The translations under genes and the position numbers were made by a program. A stretch of 64,000 nt of DNA from Azolla caroliniana (taxonomy: Eukaryota; Polypodiophyta): assembly GCA_043228905.1 (NCBI GenBank), contig JBHGNT010000020.1:1364001-1428000 (forward strand), read 5' to 3'. Positions 30,725 through 39,927 of the stretch are shown piece after piece. Position 1 is the stretch's first letter, and each line of letters begins with the position of its first letter. The notes under the pieces are model-generated. The model had not been told where the DNA came from. It ran no database searches and saw only the letters and a list, made by a program, of their open reading frames with translations.

Positions 30725-32254
30725 TTACACATCCGTAGGTCCCTTCGGACCCTTACCGTTTTCCTTACGGGTTGCCGTGTCTTCCTTCGCCTCTGCTACG
30801 GGTTCCCCGTCGTCTTTTTCTTCTATCCGTACCGTTCCCGGACAGGTTCCCGGTATAGTGCCGGTGGGCTGCATAAACGGGTTACTTGGCATCGGTCCTT
30901 TATAGGGCTTTAGTCTAAATCCGTTGACCCACTTGCCTAGCACTTCACCGGCAAGTGTCCCTAACTGATAGGACCCGTTGTATTCCCGTGTCAGCCAATA
31001 CGGGCCTGTCCATCTAAACCGGAGTTTACCCGGCATCTTGCCCATCCTCGTTTGGAATACTAGCACCGGCTTTCCGATTTCGAACATCTTTTCATTACCT
31101 TTCCGGTGACGGTCAACGAACGCTTTCCGTCGTCGTTGCTCCAGTTCCATGTGTAGGATGCTGGCAAGCCGTTGCTCCTCCAGTTCGCATAGTGCTGCTA
31201 GCCGCATTTCCTCCGACTCCTTTTCATTCAGCCGTTCCTGTAGTTGGATCCGTAAGCTTGGTACCTGAAATTCCACCGGCATGACCGCCTCTAAGCCGAA
31301 CACTAACCGGAACGGCGTTGTCCGGATACTTGTTTTGTATGCCGTTCGGTACGCCCATAGCGCGCTATGGAGCTTTGTATCCCAGTCCGTCCGGTTTTCA
31401 TTGACGATTTTGCGGAGAATGTTCTGGAGCGTTTTGTTGGTTGACTCTGCTAACCCGTTTGCTTGTGGGTAGTACGGTGTGCTCCGTTTATGGACCACGG
31501 CATAGAACGTTGTTAAGCTTTCAACTACCTGGCCGAGAAAGTGCCCCCCTTGGTCGCTGATTAATTCAATCGGACATCCATATCGGCACCAAATGTTCTC
31601 GTACAGGAATTTTGTTGTGGATGACGCGGTGTTGTCTCTCAAGGCCTTAGCCTCCACCCATTTAGTGCAATAATCTGTTGCCACGATGACATAACGATTA
31701 CCCGTTCTCATTGCCGGTGGCTTGAACGGTCCGACAAAATCCAACCCCCACTTCTGGAATGGCTCTAGTGGAAGTACCGGTTGGTGTGGCATCCGTGCTT
31801 GCTCCGTAGGCTGGCCCATTCGTTGGCATAGGTCACATTCCTTAGCATACTTGACGGCGTCTTTTAACGTCGTGGGCCACCATAAGCCGCTCTGCCATAC
31901 TTTCCTTGTCGTCGCTTCCCCGGCATAGTGTCCTCCGGCAACCCCATAGTGTGCTTCCCGTAAGATTACTTGTTTCTCGTCACTACGGACTGCCCGTCTC
32001 CATATTCCATCTGCTCCCTTGTGGTAGAGAGTGTCCCGTAACAGACAGAAATTGCGGCTCTGCACCGCCAGTCGTTTCCTCTCGTCTCGGTTCATTTCCT
32101 CCGGTGGCAGGCCCGTGCTTAGGAACTGGTGCATGTTTGTCAGCCACCTATCTTCTGATGCCACCGTGTCGTCCGCTGCCGTTTCCGGGGTGATACGGAA
32201 TAACTCTGCGTCCGGGAATTCATCCGATACTCCGTCGCCTGATTCTCCGGACTC
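30725..32254 (-). CDS. Gypsy integrase, separated from RT by UGA
   Basis: Continuation of pol after an in-frame UGA at 32257-32255. The first in-frame ATG is at 32164 and the ORF ends at 30725. Zinc site: HYGVAGGHYAG ... CDLCQRMG. Catalytic core: WGLDFVGPF (first Asp), SDQGGHFLG (second Asp), NGLAESTNKTL (Glu). The C-terminal part has FRWTGPYWLTREYNGSYQL, the usual GPF/Y-type module, and no chromodomain. The tail is acidic and ends KGPKGPTDV. It inserts the element cDNA in the nucleus. Catalytic residues look intact; expression requires readthrough of UGA, or the copy is dead for integration. Confidence 0.85.
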   Translation of the reverse strand, partial: ESGESGDGVSDEFPDAELFRITPETAADDTVASEDRWLTNMHQFLSTGLPPEEMNRDERKRLAVQSRNFCLLRDTLYHKGADGIWRRAVRSDEKQVILREAHYGVAGGHYAGEATTRKVWQSGLWWPTTLKDAVKYAKECDLCQRMGQPTEQARMPHQPVLPLEPFQKWGLDFVGPFKPPAMRTGNRYVIVATDYCTKWVEAKALRDNTASSTTKFLYENIWCRYGCPIELISDQGGHFLGQVVESLTTFYAVVHKRSTPYYPQANGLAESTNKTLQNILRKIVNENRTDWDTKLHSALWAYRTAYKTSIRTTPFRLVFGLEAVMPVEFQVPSLRIQLQERLNEKESEEMRLAALCELEEQRLASILHMELEQRRRKAFVDRHRKGNEKMFEIGKPVLVFQTRMGKMPGKLRFRWTGPYWLTREYNGSYQLGTLAGEVLGKWVNGFRLKPYKGPMPSNPFMQPTGTIPGTCPGTVRIEEKDDGEPVAEAKEDTATRKENGKGPKGPTDV

Positions 32255-34468
32255 TCACCGGCTCAGGTAGTCTGCTACGGCATGCTGGATACCGGGTCGG
32301 TGGGAGATCTCGAATTCGAACTCCTGCAACAGCAAGGTCCAATGGGCCAACTTACCGGTCAGGGACGCCTTGGACACTAAGTACATGAGCGCCGAGTGAT
32401 CCACATGAAAGGAGAACTTCCTTCCCAATAGGTAATGACGAAACTTTGTGACACTGTAGATCATGCCCAGGGCCTCCCGTTCCGTAGTTGAATAGTTCTT
32501 CTCCGCTTGGGACAGCTTCCGGCTAGCGTAATATACCGGTCGGTACCATTTGGGCTCCGTAAGTTGCATTAAGGCGCTGCCGATAGCGATGTCGGAAGCG
32601 TCAACGAACACATGAAATTCCTTGCTCCAATCCGGAGGCTGCACGACGGGTGCTTGCGACAAAAGTACCTTCAGGGCGTTGTATGCCTTATCCTCCGTAT
32701 CCGTCCATTGGAACGGTGTCCGATGTACCGCGGTGTGTAATGGTGTAGCCAAGTCAGCCAAGTGACGGAGCATCCGGCTGTGCCACCGGATCTGTCCTAA
32801 GAATCGGCTTAGTGCTTTGGCCGTTTTCGGCGCCGGTGCCCCTAGTATCGCGTTTACTTTGTTCGGGTCGACCGCAATGCCCTCCTTGCTTACAATGTGT
32901 CCCAGTAAGATTCCACTTGACACCCCAAAGATGCATTTCGCTGGGTTTAAGCTTAGCCGGTATAACCTACACTTTTCAAGGCATAACCGTAGGTGCTGCA
33001 AATGGTCTTTTTCCCGGCTATAGACTGCAAAGTCATCCAGGAAAACCTGCATGAAGGCTGGAATGTATTCACCGAAGATCTCCATGAAGATTCGTTGGAA
33101 AGTTGCTGGTGCCGTTTTTAGTCCGAACATCATTACTACGGCAACAAACACCCCCCATTCGGTGACGAACGCTGTCTTCTCCTGGTCGTCAGGGTGCATC
33201 CGGATTTGATTGTATCCGCTGAACCCGTCTAAAAAGCTATAAACTTCATGGCCGGCGACGGCATCCAGTACTCCATCCGTGAACGGAAGAGGGAATGCAT
33301 CCGTAATTGTGCCTGCATTTAGTTTCCTGTAATCTACACATACGCGGATTTTACCGTTCTTTTTTGGGACGACGACGATGGGGCTCAGCCACGTCGCTTT
33401 CTTTACCGGCTGGATGAAGCCCACTCTTAGGAGTTTGTCGATTTCCTCCTTCACTTTGGCGGCGTAGTTGGGGTTCATTCGGTAACGTCTTTGCGCCACT
33501 GGTTTCGCGTCCTTGCCTAAGTGGATCTGATGCTGATATAATTGAGGGTCCAGCCCTCGCATGTCTTCGTATGACCAGGCGAATACGTCGCGAAACTCCG
33601 TGAGAAGTTTGATCATCGCCGCTTTATCTTCCGGCTTCATCTCTTTGGCGATGTGTACCGGCTTTGATTCGTCCTTGCTTCCTAGGTTCACTTCGTCGAG
33701 CTGGGATGTTTTTACCCGTTGGGAAACGGCCATTTCCCGTTCCAACGCTTCCTGTGCTTGCCGTAATTCCCGAATCGAATCTTTGTCTGGTTCGGCTTCG
33801 GTTTCGTCCCGCTGCGGCAAGTATGGCGCTACGGCTTCAGCCACGTCAATCTCGAAGAGTGGTACGATCTTCGGGTGTTCCTCCAAGTACTGGGCTTCTT
33901 CGTCGTCTGCTAACCCTTCAAGCATGTTCACACATTCCGCATACAGCGGTGTGCATTCCTTACCGTTGCTCGTCCGTGGTTGTGTCGGTACCCGGACCTT
34001 GGCTTTTCCGCGCCGGAAGGTAATCATATTTTTCCGCCAATTTTGCTTGATGTGTGTTGTTTTCAACCATGGTCTGCCCAGCAACAGTGGGTACGCGCCT
34101 TGCGCCTGTAGCTGCAGCACGACAGCCGAGATGTGAAATGTGTGACCTCCTATGGTGACTTCCAATTTCCGTATTAAGCCCGTCGGCCGTACAGAGCTCG
34201 TATCCGCCATCCGTAGCCAGAACGGACATGGCTCCCATTCATGTATACCCAAGGCATCACACGTGTGGAGGCTTATTACGTTCACCCCGGAACCTCCATA
34301 GATTACTGTGCCGGGAAGTTCGTGCCCTTTGACAATAGCTGTAATCACCGGACTACTAGTGTCCACCACCGTCGGTCCCTCCTCCGGATTCGAGAAGAGG
34401 ACTGGTGCCAGTGGGGCTACACCGTTTGTCATGACCGTTTTTAGTCCTTCCGTAAATCGCGGCACGAG
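32255..34468 (-). CDS. Gypsy protease, reverse transcriptase and RNase H
   Basis: Same frame as gag, directly after a UAG. The protease region reads VIYGGSGVNVISLHTCDAL: relatives have Asp where Tyr is found, so the catalytic Asp seems lost. LLGRPWLKTTHIKQNW follows. RT: YRMNPNYAAKVKEEIDKLL, SPIVVVPKKNGKIRVCVDYR, FSGYNQIRMHPDDQEKTAF, and FLDD catalytic box in MQVFLDDFAVYS. RNase H: HVFVDASDIAIGSALMQ, TTEREALGMIYSV, FHVDHSALMYLVSK, ending IQHAVADYLSR before UGA. About 737 codons. Function: particle maturation and cDNA synthesis. RT and RNase H motifs are complete. The Asp-to-Tyr change and the two stops suggest a recently disabled copy. Confidence 0.85.
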   Translation of the reverse strand, partial: LVPRFTEGLKTVMTNGVAPLAPVLFSNPEEGPTVVDTSSPVITAIVKGHELPGTVIYGGSGVNVISLHTCDALGIHEWEPCPFWLRMADTSSVRPTGLIRKLEVTIGGHTFHISAVVLQLQAQGAYPLLLGRPWLKTTHIKQNWRKNMITFRRGKAKVRVPTQPRTSNGKECTPLYAECVNMLEGLADDEEAQYLEEHPKIVPLFEIDVAEAVAPYLPQRDETEAEPDKDSIRELRQAQEALEREMAVSQRVKTSQLDEVNLGSKDESKPVHIAKEMKPEDKAAMIKLLTEFRDVFAWSYEDMRGLDPQLYQHQIHLGKDAKPVAQRRYRMNPNYAAKVKEEIDKLLRVGFIQPVKKATWLSPIVVVPKKNGKIRVCVDYRKLNAGTITDAFPLPFTDGVLDAVAGHEVYSFLDGFSGYNQIRMHPDDQEKTAFVTEWGVFVAVVMMFGLKTAPATFQRIFMEIFGEYIPAFMQVFLDDFAVYSREKDHLQHLRLCLEKCRLYRLSLNPAKCIFGVSSGILLGHIVSKEGIAVDPNKVNAILGAPAPKTAKALSRFLGQIRWHSRMLRHLADLATPLHTAVHRTPFQWTDTEDKAYNALKVLLSQAPVVQPPDWSKEFHVFVDASDIAIGSALMQLTEPKWYRPVYYASRKLSQAEKNYSTTEREALGMIYSVTKFRHYLLGRKFSFHVDHSALMYLVSKASLTGKLAHWTLLLQEFEFEISHRPGIQHAVADYLSR

Positions 34469-36631
34469 CTACAAGAGTCTTCCTAATGGCAACGTGATCT
34501 GACATTCTTGCAGTGCTTGCCATGTCTCATTTTCTGCGTGGCTACCGCCGGCACTCCCTATGGTATTTGCCTTTTGCCGTTCCGCGTCCGCGACGTTCCT
34601 TTCATTGGCTTCCTTCACCCATTCCGTCGCCTGTTTTTGTATGGCCTCTTGTGTTTCCCACTCTTTGGTCATGCCTTTCGACCGTGTGGTTACTTGCTGT
34701 AAATCCGCCACTTCCGGAACCACCATATTAACTGCTGGTCGTTTATCGTAGCTCTTTGTCGGGCACTGGTTACTGTAGTGGCCTTCCTGCCTGCAGTAGT
34801 AGTAGTACGCTTTACGGGTATTGCTGGATTCAGCATTGCTGGTAGCCGGAGTCGGTCCCGTAGTGAGTGGTGCATTCTGTGCCGGTTGGCTCCTTGGGGT
34901 TCCATGTTCCGGGTCCCTAGGGTGACCACCTTTCTTGAAATTACGTTTCTTATTATTCTTATTTTTATTTCGGTAGTCCTGTCGTGGTGGATCGTAAAAT
35001 CGGTCGTAGTCCTCCTGGTGCCTTCGGTAACCAGGGGAATGGTCTCTGTCGTATTGCTCGTGTCGTCTGTTGGACTCCCGATAACGGTCCGATCGCTCAT
35101 ACCGGTCGTAGTTATCATGCCGATCCCCGTACCGGCCATCATTCTCTTGTCTGTCTCCATACCGGACATCCTGTGCCGGTCGGTACCGGTTCATTCTTTG
35201 CCAACGATCTTCATCTTCGTCTCGGCTGCTTCTTGGCTCGATCCGTCGGACGGGTGGTGCTTGTCGGTTTAGCAGGTTACACTCGCACCGATCCGTTGTA
35301 TGACTCTTGGATTGACAAATCACACACTGGGTTCGCATGGTGCACTCCACTACCGAGTGTCCGGCATTCAAGCAGATTGTGCATTGAATTGCCTGCCGGA
35401 ACCGAAGATCTTCATCGGTGGGTAACGCTCGTTGCAGTGCTCCCAGTGTAAGCCATGAGCTTGACTTTTCCATTTCTCTGACCCGGTCAATGACCTGGTC
35501 AATGGTGCTTCCTCGAAAGTCGATCACCGTACACACCGTGCGTAACGGTTCCCGGAGTGCGTTTAAAAATATCGTCCGTAATTCCTCCTCCGGGGGTGCA
35601 CGGGCAAGCTGGCTATGCATTCGTTGGAAACGGATGACGAATTGGGGAATGCTTTCCCCTGCCTCCTGTCGGATCGTATAAAACAGGCCCACCATTATCG
35701 TCTGGTCGACCTCCTTGTGGAAAAAATGCAAGAATTTTGCTTTTAATTCTGCAAAGGTTGTGATGGTCGCCGGGTCCTGCGTCCGCCGCCATCGTGCCGC
35801 TGGTCCTTCCAACGTGACCCCGAATTCCGCTATCTTCGAGTGTTCTTCTTCCTCCGGTGTCAATCGCTGGGACGCGTGATTTGCTTCCCATGTCTGCTCG
35901 AAGGCATGAACATGCGCTTCCGCGTCCGGATCATCGCGATACTTTGAGTATTGGAACGGCATGTCGTCGTCCAGTATTAGGCCGCGGTTTAGTGGCGTTT
36001 GTTGATATCTTTCCGGTTTTCTCTCCGGTTCCACTTCCGGTTCTTTTTCCGGTTCTTCTTCCGGTTCCTTCACCGGCTCTTCTTCCGGTTCCTTCACCGG
36101 CTCTTCTTCTGGTTCCTTCACCGGCTCTTCTTCCGGTACCTTCGCCGGCTCTTTCGTTGGTGTCGGTGGCTTTGCTTCTTCCACTTCCGGTGTTGGTGGG
36201 TTGACGGCTTCCGTTTGCGGTTCCGGATAGCCCTGGTCGAACGGTTCCGGTTCTGGAGTCGGCACGGTATCCGACCCGTCGTCCTCCGGGCCGCCGGGGG
36301 TATCGTTGCTGCTCCGGTAGTTCGTGTGCACGCTGTATCCCCCTTCAAAATCCGATTCGTAGGCTGAAAAGGCTTCTGCCTCGTTTTCTCCGCTTGCCAG
36401 CGCCTCGAGGAGGCATTCGGTTTCCCGGAGACTACTTAGACTGCTTCCGTCGTCCTGGTCGCGAGTTTGCTGTAACCGAAGAGATTCCTCCGCGACTCTC
36501 CGGATCACGTTGGAGAACGAACGATCCGAGCGAATTTCGTGCGCTGCTTGCTGGAAAGTCTCACGCCGTCTTTGCCATTCGGCGAGGCGTCGAGCTCGGT
36601 CTGTAACCAGGTCGTGCGTTGGTCTAGTCAT
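34469..36631 (-). CDS. Gypsy gag
   Basis: 720-residue gag starting at the ATG 36631 and ending UAG at 34471-34469. Residues 1-150 are acidic with a helical start. About 165-210 is a Pro-Glu-Lys repeat of the EPVKEPEE type (short tandem DNA repeats near 36030-36140). The capsid core is about 235-390 (YSKYRDDPDAEAHVHAFEQ, FAELKAKFLHFFHKEVDQTI, LREPLRTVCTVID). Three zinc-knuckle-like sites follow: CTICLNAGHSVVEC, CVICQSKSHTTDRCE, and YYYCRQEGHYSNQC, the last with Tyr in place of its first Cys. An Arg/Tyr/Asp-rich stretch lies between them. It forms the virus-like particle and binds RNA. Two or three knuckles spread over a long tail is unusual for Gypsy gag. Confidence 0.85.
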   Translation of the reverse strand: MTRPTHDLVTDRARRLAEWQRRRETFQQAAHEIRSDRSFSNVIRRVAEESLRLQQTRDQDDGSSLSSLRETECLLEALASGENEAEAFSAYESDFEGGYSVHTNYRSSNDTPGGPEDDGSDTVPTPEPEPFDQGYPEPQTEAVNPPTPEVEEAKPPTPTKEPAKVPEEEPVKEPEEEPVKEPEEEPVKEPEEEPEKEPEVEPERKPERYQQTPLNRGLILDDDMPFQYSKYRDDPDAEAHVHAFEQTWEANHASQRLTPEEEEHSKIAEFGVTLEGPAARWRRTQDPATITTFAELKAKFLHFFHKEVDQTIMVGLFYTIRQEAGESIPQFVIRFQRMHSQLARAPPEEELRTIFLNALREPLRTVCTVIDFRGSTIDQVIDRVREMEKSSSWLTLGALQRALPTDEDLRFRQAIQCTICLNAGHSVVECTMRTQCVICQSKSHTTDRCECNLLNRQAPPVRRIEPRSSRDEDEDRWQRMNRYRPAQDVRYGDRQENDGRYGDRHDNYDRYERSDRYRESNRRHEQYDRDHSPGYRRHQEDYDRFYDPPRQDYRNKNKNNKKRNFKKGGHPRDPEHGTPRSQPAQNAPLTTGPTPATSNAESSNTRKAYYYYCRQEGHYSNQCPTKSYDKRPAVNMVVPEVADLQQVTTRSKGMTKEWETQEAIQKQATEWVKEANERNVADAERQKANTIGSAGGSHAENETWQALQECQITLPLGRLL

Positions 36632-36662
36632 CCATTAAGCCGTCGTTCGCTGCGAGAAAGCA

Positions 36663-36678
36663 GGAATCGTGGTCGCCA
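36663..36678 (-). promoter_or_regulatory. Gypsy candidate primer binding site
   Basis: The minus strand reads TGGCGACCACGATTCC, six bases inside the 5' LTR. The first ten bases fit the 3' end of a plant tRNA-Arg as I recall it; the rest does not match well, so the primer is unsure. Confidence 0.4.
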
Positions 36679-36684
36679 AAACTG

Positions 36685-37101
36685 TGTTGTTCTCTGACCG
36701 GACAAGGCCTAACACAAGGTGTCACGGAGACACTTCACCAAAGGGTGATTACGGCATAGGATTATGACTCAACGATTACACCGACTTAAGTAGGTTACAC
36801 GATTAGAGCGCTTTTGTTAATTACACGCGTAAGATATAACAGTAATTACAGAACGGAAATCAACACAGAAGTATAAACACAATACGCTCTATTAATTATC
36901 CGCTACGATTACAATGGGGTCCGGGCCTTTAAATAGGTTTTCGGCCCGTAGTACAAAACGGTGCCTATCGCACCTATTCGGGATCCGTCCGGATCTGGAA
37001 CGGCATACCGTTTCCAGTCCGTCCGTCCACACTATGCTTATTTACAACCATACTTAATTAATTCCTTCACTCCGTATTTTGGACTCCTTGCCGGCCGGTA
37101 A
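36685..37101 (-). repeat. Gypsy 5' LTR (right), missing terminal base(s)
   Basis: Matches the left LTR with three substitutions. It ends GGTAA(C) where the left LTR ends GGTAACA: one or two terminal bases are missing, and a single C is shared with the start of the 256-bp repeat. Confidence 0.9.
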
Positions 37102-37855
37102 CTAGTCCACGATCCATACGAAACAAATTCTCCAAACTTGTCAATGATGCGAGTGGATCTCAAACCACCCAGATAGAAAAAAACCTCGAAGCAAAACACC
37201 CAACTTGCACATATCAACTGCTAACGTCAACTTGACAACACGGAGAATGTGACATTGCGTTCCACACTTGCCCAATAGGACACTCCTAGTGTGGTAGTCC
37301 GGGTTGCTTTCCTTGTCGTTGTTACCAACCCCCTGTCTGAACAAGTGATGCAAGGTCCGCAACGTGGAACGTGCTCCCCACCCCCACGTTCCTCTCGGGA
37401 TTAGATGGAGAGAGCTCGAAGGCTCCCAAGGACACTTCTTTGGAAGGAGGTAGTACGGACACCGGGCTATCTACGTTCATCGATGTAGCACACTTGGAAC
37501 CATATGTGTCCCATTGTAGCCCCCACGTGCTTAGTGTTTGAGTGCTAGTGGGTTCTAGTTTAATGTGCACGTGCCCACACACCCCTACATGCACGTGCGA
37601 GTGCACACATTTATGTATACATGTTATCGTTGCTCGACAAGTTCTCACGCGAGAAGGAGAATGTGCTATAGGTTGCGCCCAAATTGTCTAGGAACAATAT
37701 GACACCTAGGACTAGTCTAGACGTGTGGGAGGGTGGACTAGTTGGAATAGGTCTTGGTGAGTGACATGCATGTGCTCTGATTGCATGGCCATGTGTATAT
37801 AAAGGTCGAGGGAGCATTGTCAATGCAATCCATTAGGAGACAAGCACTCAGACAT
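37102..37855 (+). promoter_or_regulatory. Storage-protein-type promoter, copy 2 (orphan)
   Basis: Homologous to 14576-15301. Its first 256 bp (37102-37357) repeat 16302-16557 exactly. It has G-box-like CACGTG motifs near 37525-37600, RY element CATGCATG at 37765-37772 and TATATAAA at 37796-37803. It lacks a block of about 45 bp present in copy 1 before the RY box. Homology stops at CAAGCACTCA (37855), about ten bases before the expected ATG, so its coding region is absent from the window. Confidence 0.65.
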
Positions 37856-38720
37856 ACCTGTACCGGTGTCGTGCCTTTCGACACTAGATCATTCCGTGAG
37901 TCGGGTGGAAATCGCCAAGGTTTTGGACTAGGAGGAGAATTTAAGATAGATAAACATATGAATAGATTGAAAGAGAGAGAGATGGAAAACTCGTGAATCC
38001 CACGAGCATAATGTATGCATTTTATTACTATTTAGAAACTCTAATAGTTTTTACAAGAAACAACCCAAAATTTCCATACCCCAATTACATTTTGCGTCCC
38101 TCCTTATATAGTGATGGGAGAGGTTAAGTATGGTAAGCCTCATGCCTTTTTATTCTAACTAAAGTGTTCATGCACACTAGAGGTGCATGAGTAGCTTTTT
38201 CTATCATGCATTTTCTAAAAGTGTTCATTTACACTAGATGTACATGAGTAGCTTTTTCTATTAAGTTTTTTTTTTCCTAACTATAGTGTTCATGCATGCT
38301 AGATGTGCCTGAGTAGCTTTTGTTTTCTAACTACAGTGTTCATGTACGCTAGATGTGCATGAGTAGCTTTTTCCTAGAAAATATGCTTGAGGATAACCTT
38401 TTTGTATATGGGTTAAAGCACGCTAAAGGGTACCAACTTTTGGCCAAAATTTTAGTACTCATTCGATGAGGAAGAAAACTTAAAAATGTAAAAAATTTCC
38501 AATATTGTTGTTTTAAAAGTTGATCATCACTTCAAAAACTTAAAATTAAAAGTCATATTCAATGAAAATGGATTTCAAATCTGAAAAAACATTGGACATC
38601 CTTCCATTGTTATGTCTGTGTCCAAGTGTCCCTCTTGTAGTCAATTTCATTTGAGGTTGTCGGTCCACAATCCTAGGTAATGTTGTACGGGGATCTTAAT
38701 CGTGAAGATAATCAATCAAT

Positions 38721-38722
<2 letters not shown>
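37856..38722. other. AT-rich LTR-like spacer with hairpin repeats
   Basis: Unrelated to the storage gene. A minus-strand TATA-like ACTATATAAGGAGGG lies near 38100-38115. A tandem array occupies 38160-38375. The rest (38400-38720) is AT-rich and shows nothing. The left end breaks promoter copy 2. Confidence 0.4.
38160..38375. repeat. Four imperfect 50-65-bp repeats, each a potential hairpin
   Basis: Units start near 38164, 38221, 38286 and 38336. The core is GTGTTCATGCACACTAGAGG followed by TGCATGAGTAGCTTTT; CATGCAC and GTGCATG can pair around a CTAGA-centred loop. Stems are partly mutated in units 2 and 3. Confidence 0.75.

Positions 38723-38757
<35 letters not shown>
38723..38757. repeat. 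(TC)n microsatellite
   Basis: Uninterrupted TC run of about 17 units at the likely 5' boundary of the plus-strand LINE. Confidence 0.9.
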
Positions 38758-39018
38758 AGCTCTCTGTAAGTTCACTCTGGCCATCGTTTTCTACATTATA
38801 TAGCTCATTGGAAAGCTCTTTCAGCGAGCTTTCTAAAGAATGTTCATTTATTGAATTTCGTTACCGTGGCGAGAAGTTATGAGCATTTTCATCTGTAACC
38901 ATCTTTGCCTCACGGTTCCTCAAACGCAAGGTAGATTTTGAAGCTCTAAATCGAGTGAAAGGTACATTTTCTCCCCTTCCCTCTCTGTCTCTCTCTTCCC
39001 GTAGGGTTTGTCCCTACA

Positions 39019-39927
39019 ATGGCAAATACTCGTAAAGCCGCCGCAAAGTTCAAGGGTATGATTGATAATGAGCCGAGATCACCAACAAATCTCGATTCCA
39101 ATGCAATGGACAAAATGCTTATGAGTCACTTGATTTCTTTTGAAGAAACCATAAACAAGCAAGGTGAAGAGATTAGGACGTTAATGAAAGAGAATGCTAA
39201 GTTCCAAAGTGTTGTCATTGAGAATGAAAGTCTTAAACAAGTGGTTGCAAAACTTCAAGAAGAGATTCAAGAATGTAAAAGAGCTTCTTTCGAAACAAAT
39301 GAGTGCCTTAACAAGATTGAGTTAAAGGAAGCATTAAATGAAGAAAAATTGGACACGATGAGGCGAGATGTAAGTGAGAGGAAAAATGTATGTACAACGA
39401 AGTCATGGGCCGATGTATGTGGTGGGGATGTGCTATCAAATTCATCTAATATGCATGTGATGCATCAAGAGAAGAATATAGAAAGCATAGATGTCCGAGA
39501 ATTGAAAGAACGTGAACGACGATCAAAGAACATTGTCGTCCGTGGGATTAAAGAAGAGAGTATGGAAACACCCGCATCCCTTGGAAAGGTCATTGGTGAA
39601 TTTTTTAGCATGCATTATGGGATGTCAGATGTGAATGTATATGGGGCACACCGAGTTGGGAAACATGGTGTTACTCACTCCGGAGAAAGGCCTATTGTAT
39701 GCACAATGACAGATGATACAAAGCGGCGGATCATACTCGAAAATAGTTCGGTATACCTCAAAGGTACTCAATGCTTTGTGAGTGAAGATCGTATTATCTC
39801 ACAATAAAATGCTCTCCGTAAAGCATATGAAGAAACATTGAAAAACAAGGTTAAGGATGTGCCTAAAGATGGAAATGTAGGCAAATAGGGACACGTGATC
39901 TATGAGACTAACCCACGCCTTTTATGA
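39019..39927 (+). pseudogene. LINE ORF1 (coiled coil, RNA-binding)
   Basis: Starts MANTRKAAAKFKGMIDNEP. About residues 30-125 form a coiled coil (SFEETINKQGEEIRTLMKEN, LKQVVAKLQEEIQECKR). From about 170 comes an L1-ORF1-type RNA-binding part: RRSKNIVVRGIKEESMETPA, VNVYGAHRVGKHG, RPIVCTMTDDTKRRIILENS. The frame meets TAA at 39805 where Gln is expected and TAG at about 39886 where Trp is expected, then ends at TGA 39925-39927. The block after the first stop (NALRKAYEETLKNKVK) continues the same protein, so the two internal stops are mutations. The protein would coat LINE RNA and act as a nucleic-acid chaperone. Confidence 0.7.

Larger units (their letters stand above)
16558..37101 (-). mobile_element. 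Gypsy retrotransposon with extra ORF, hosting nested Copia A and B
   Basis: LTR retrotransposon in RT-RNase H-then-integrase order, so Gypsy. Its non-chromodomain integrase and YGGSGVNV-type protease suggest the Tat-like branch (inference). Minus-strand order: 5' LTR 37101-36685, gag, pol, integrase, extra ORF, 3' LTR 16976-16558. Gag, pol and integrase share one frame, interrupted by a UAG and a UGA. Without Copia A/B (18363-29015 plus one TSD copy) it would be about 9.9 kb. The LTRs differ at three sites in about 418 bp. It interrupts the second copy of a storage-protein promoter. Confidence 0.9.
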
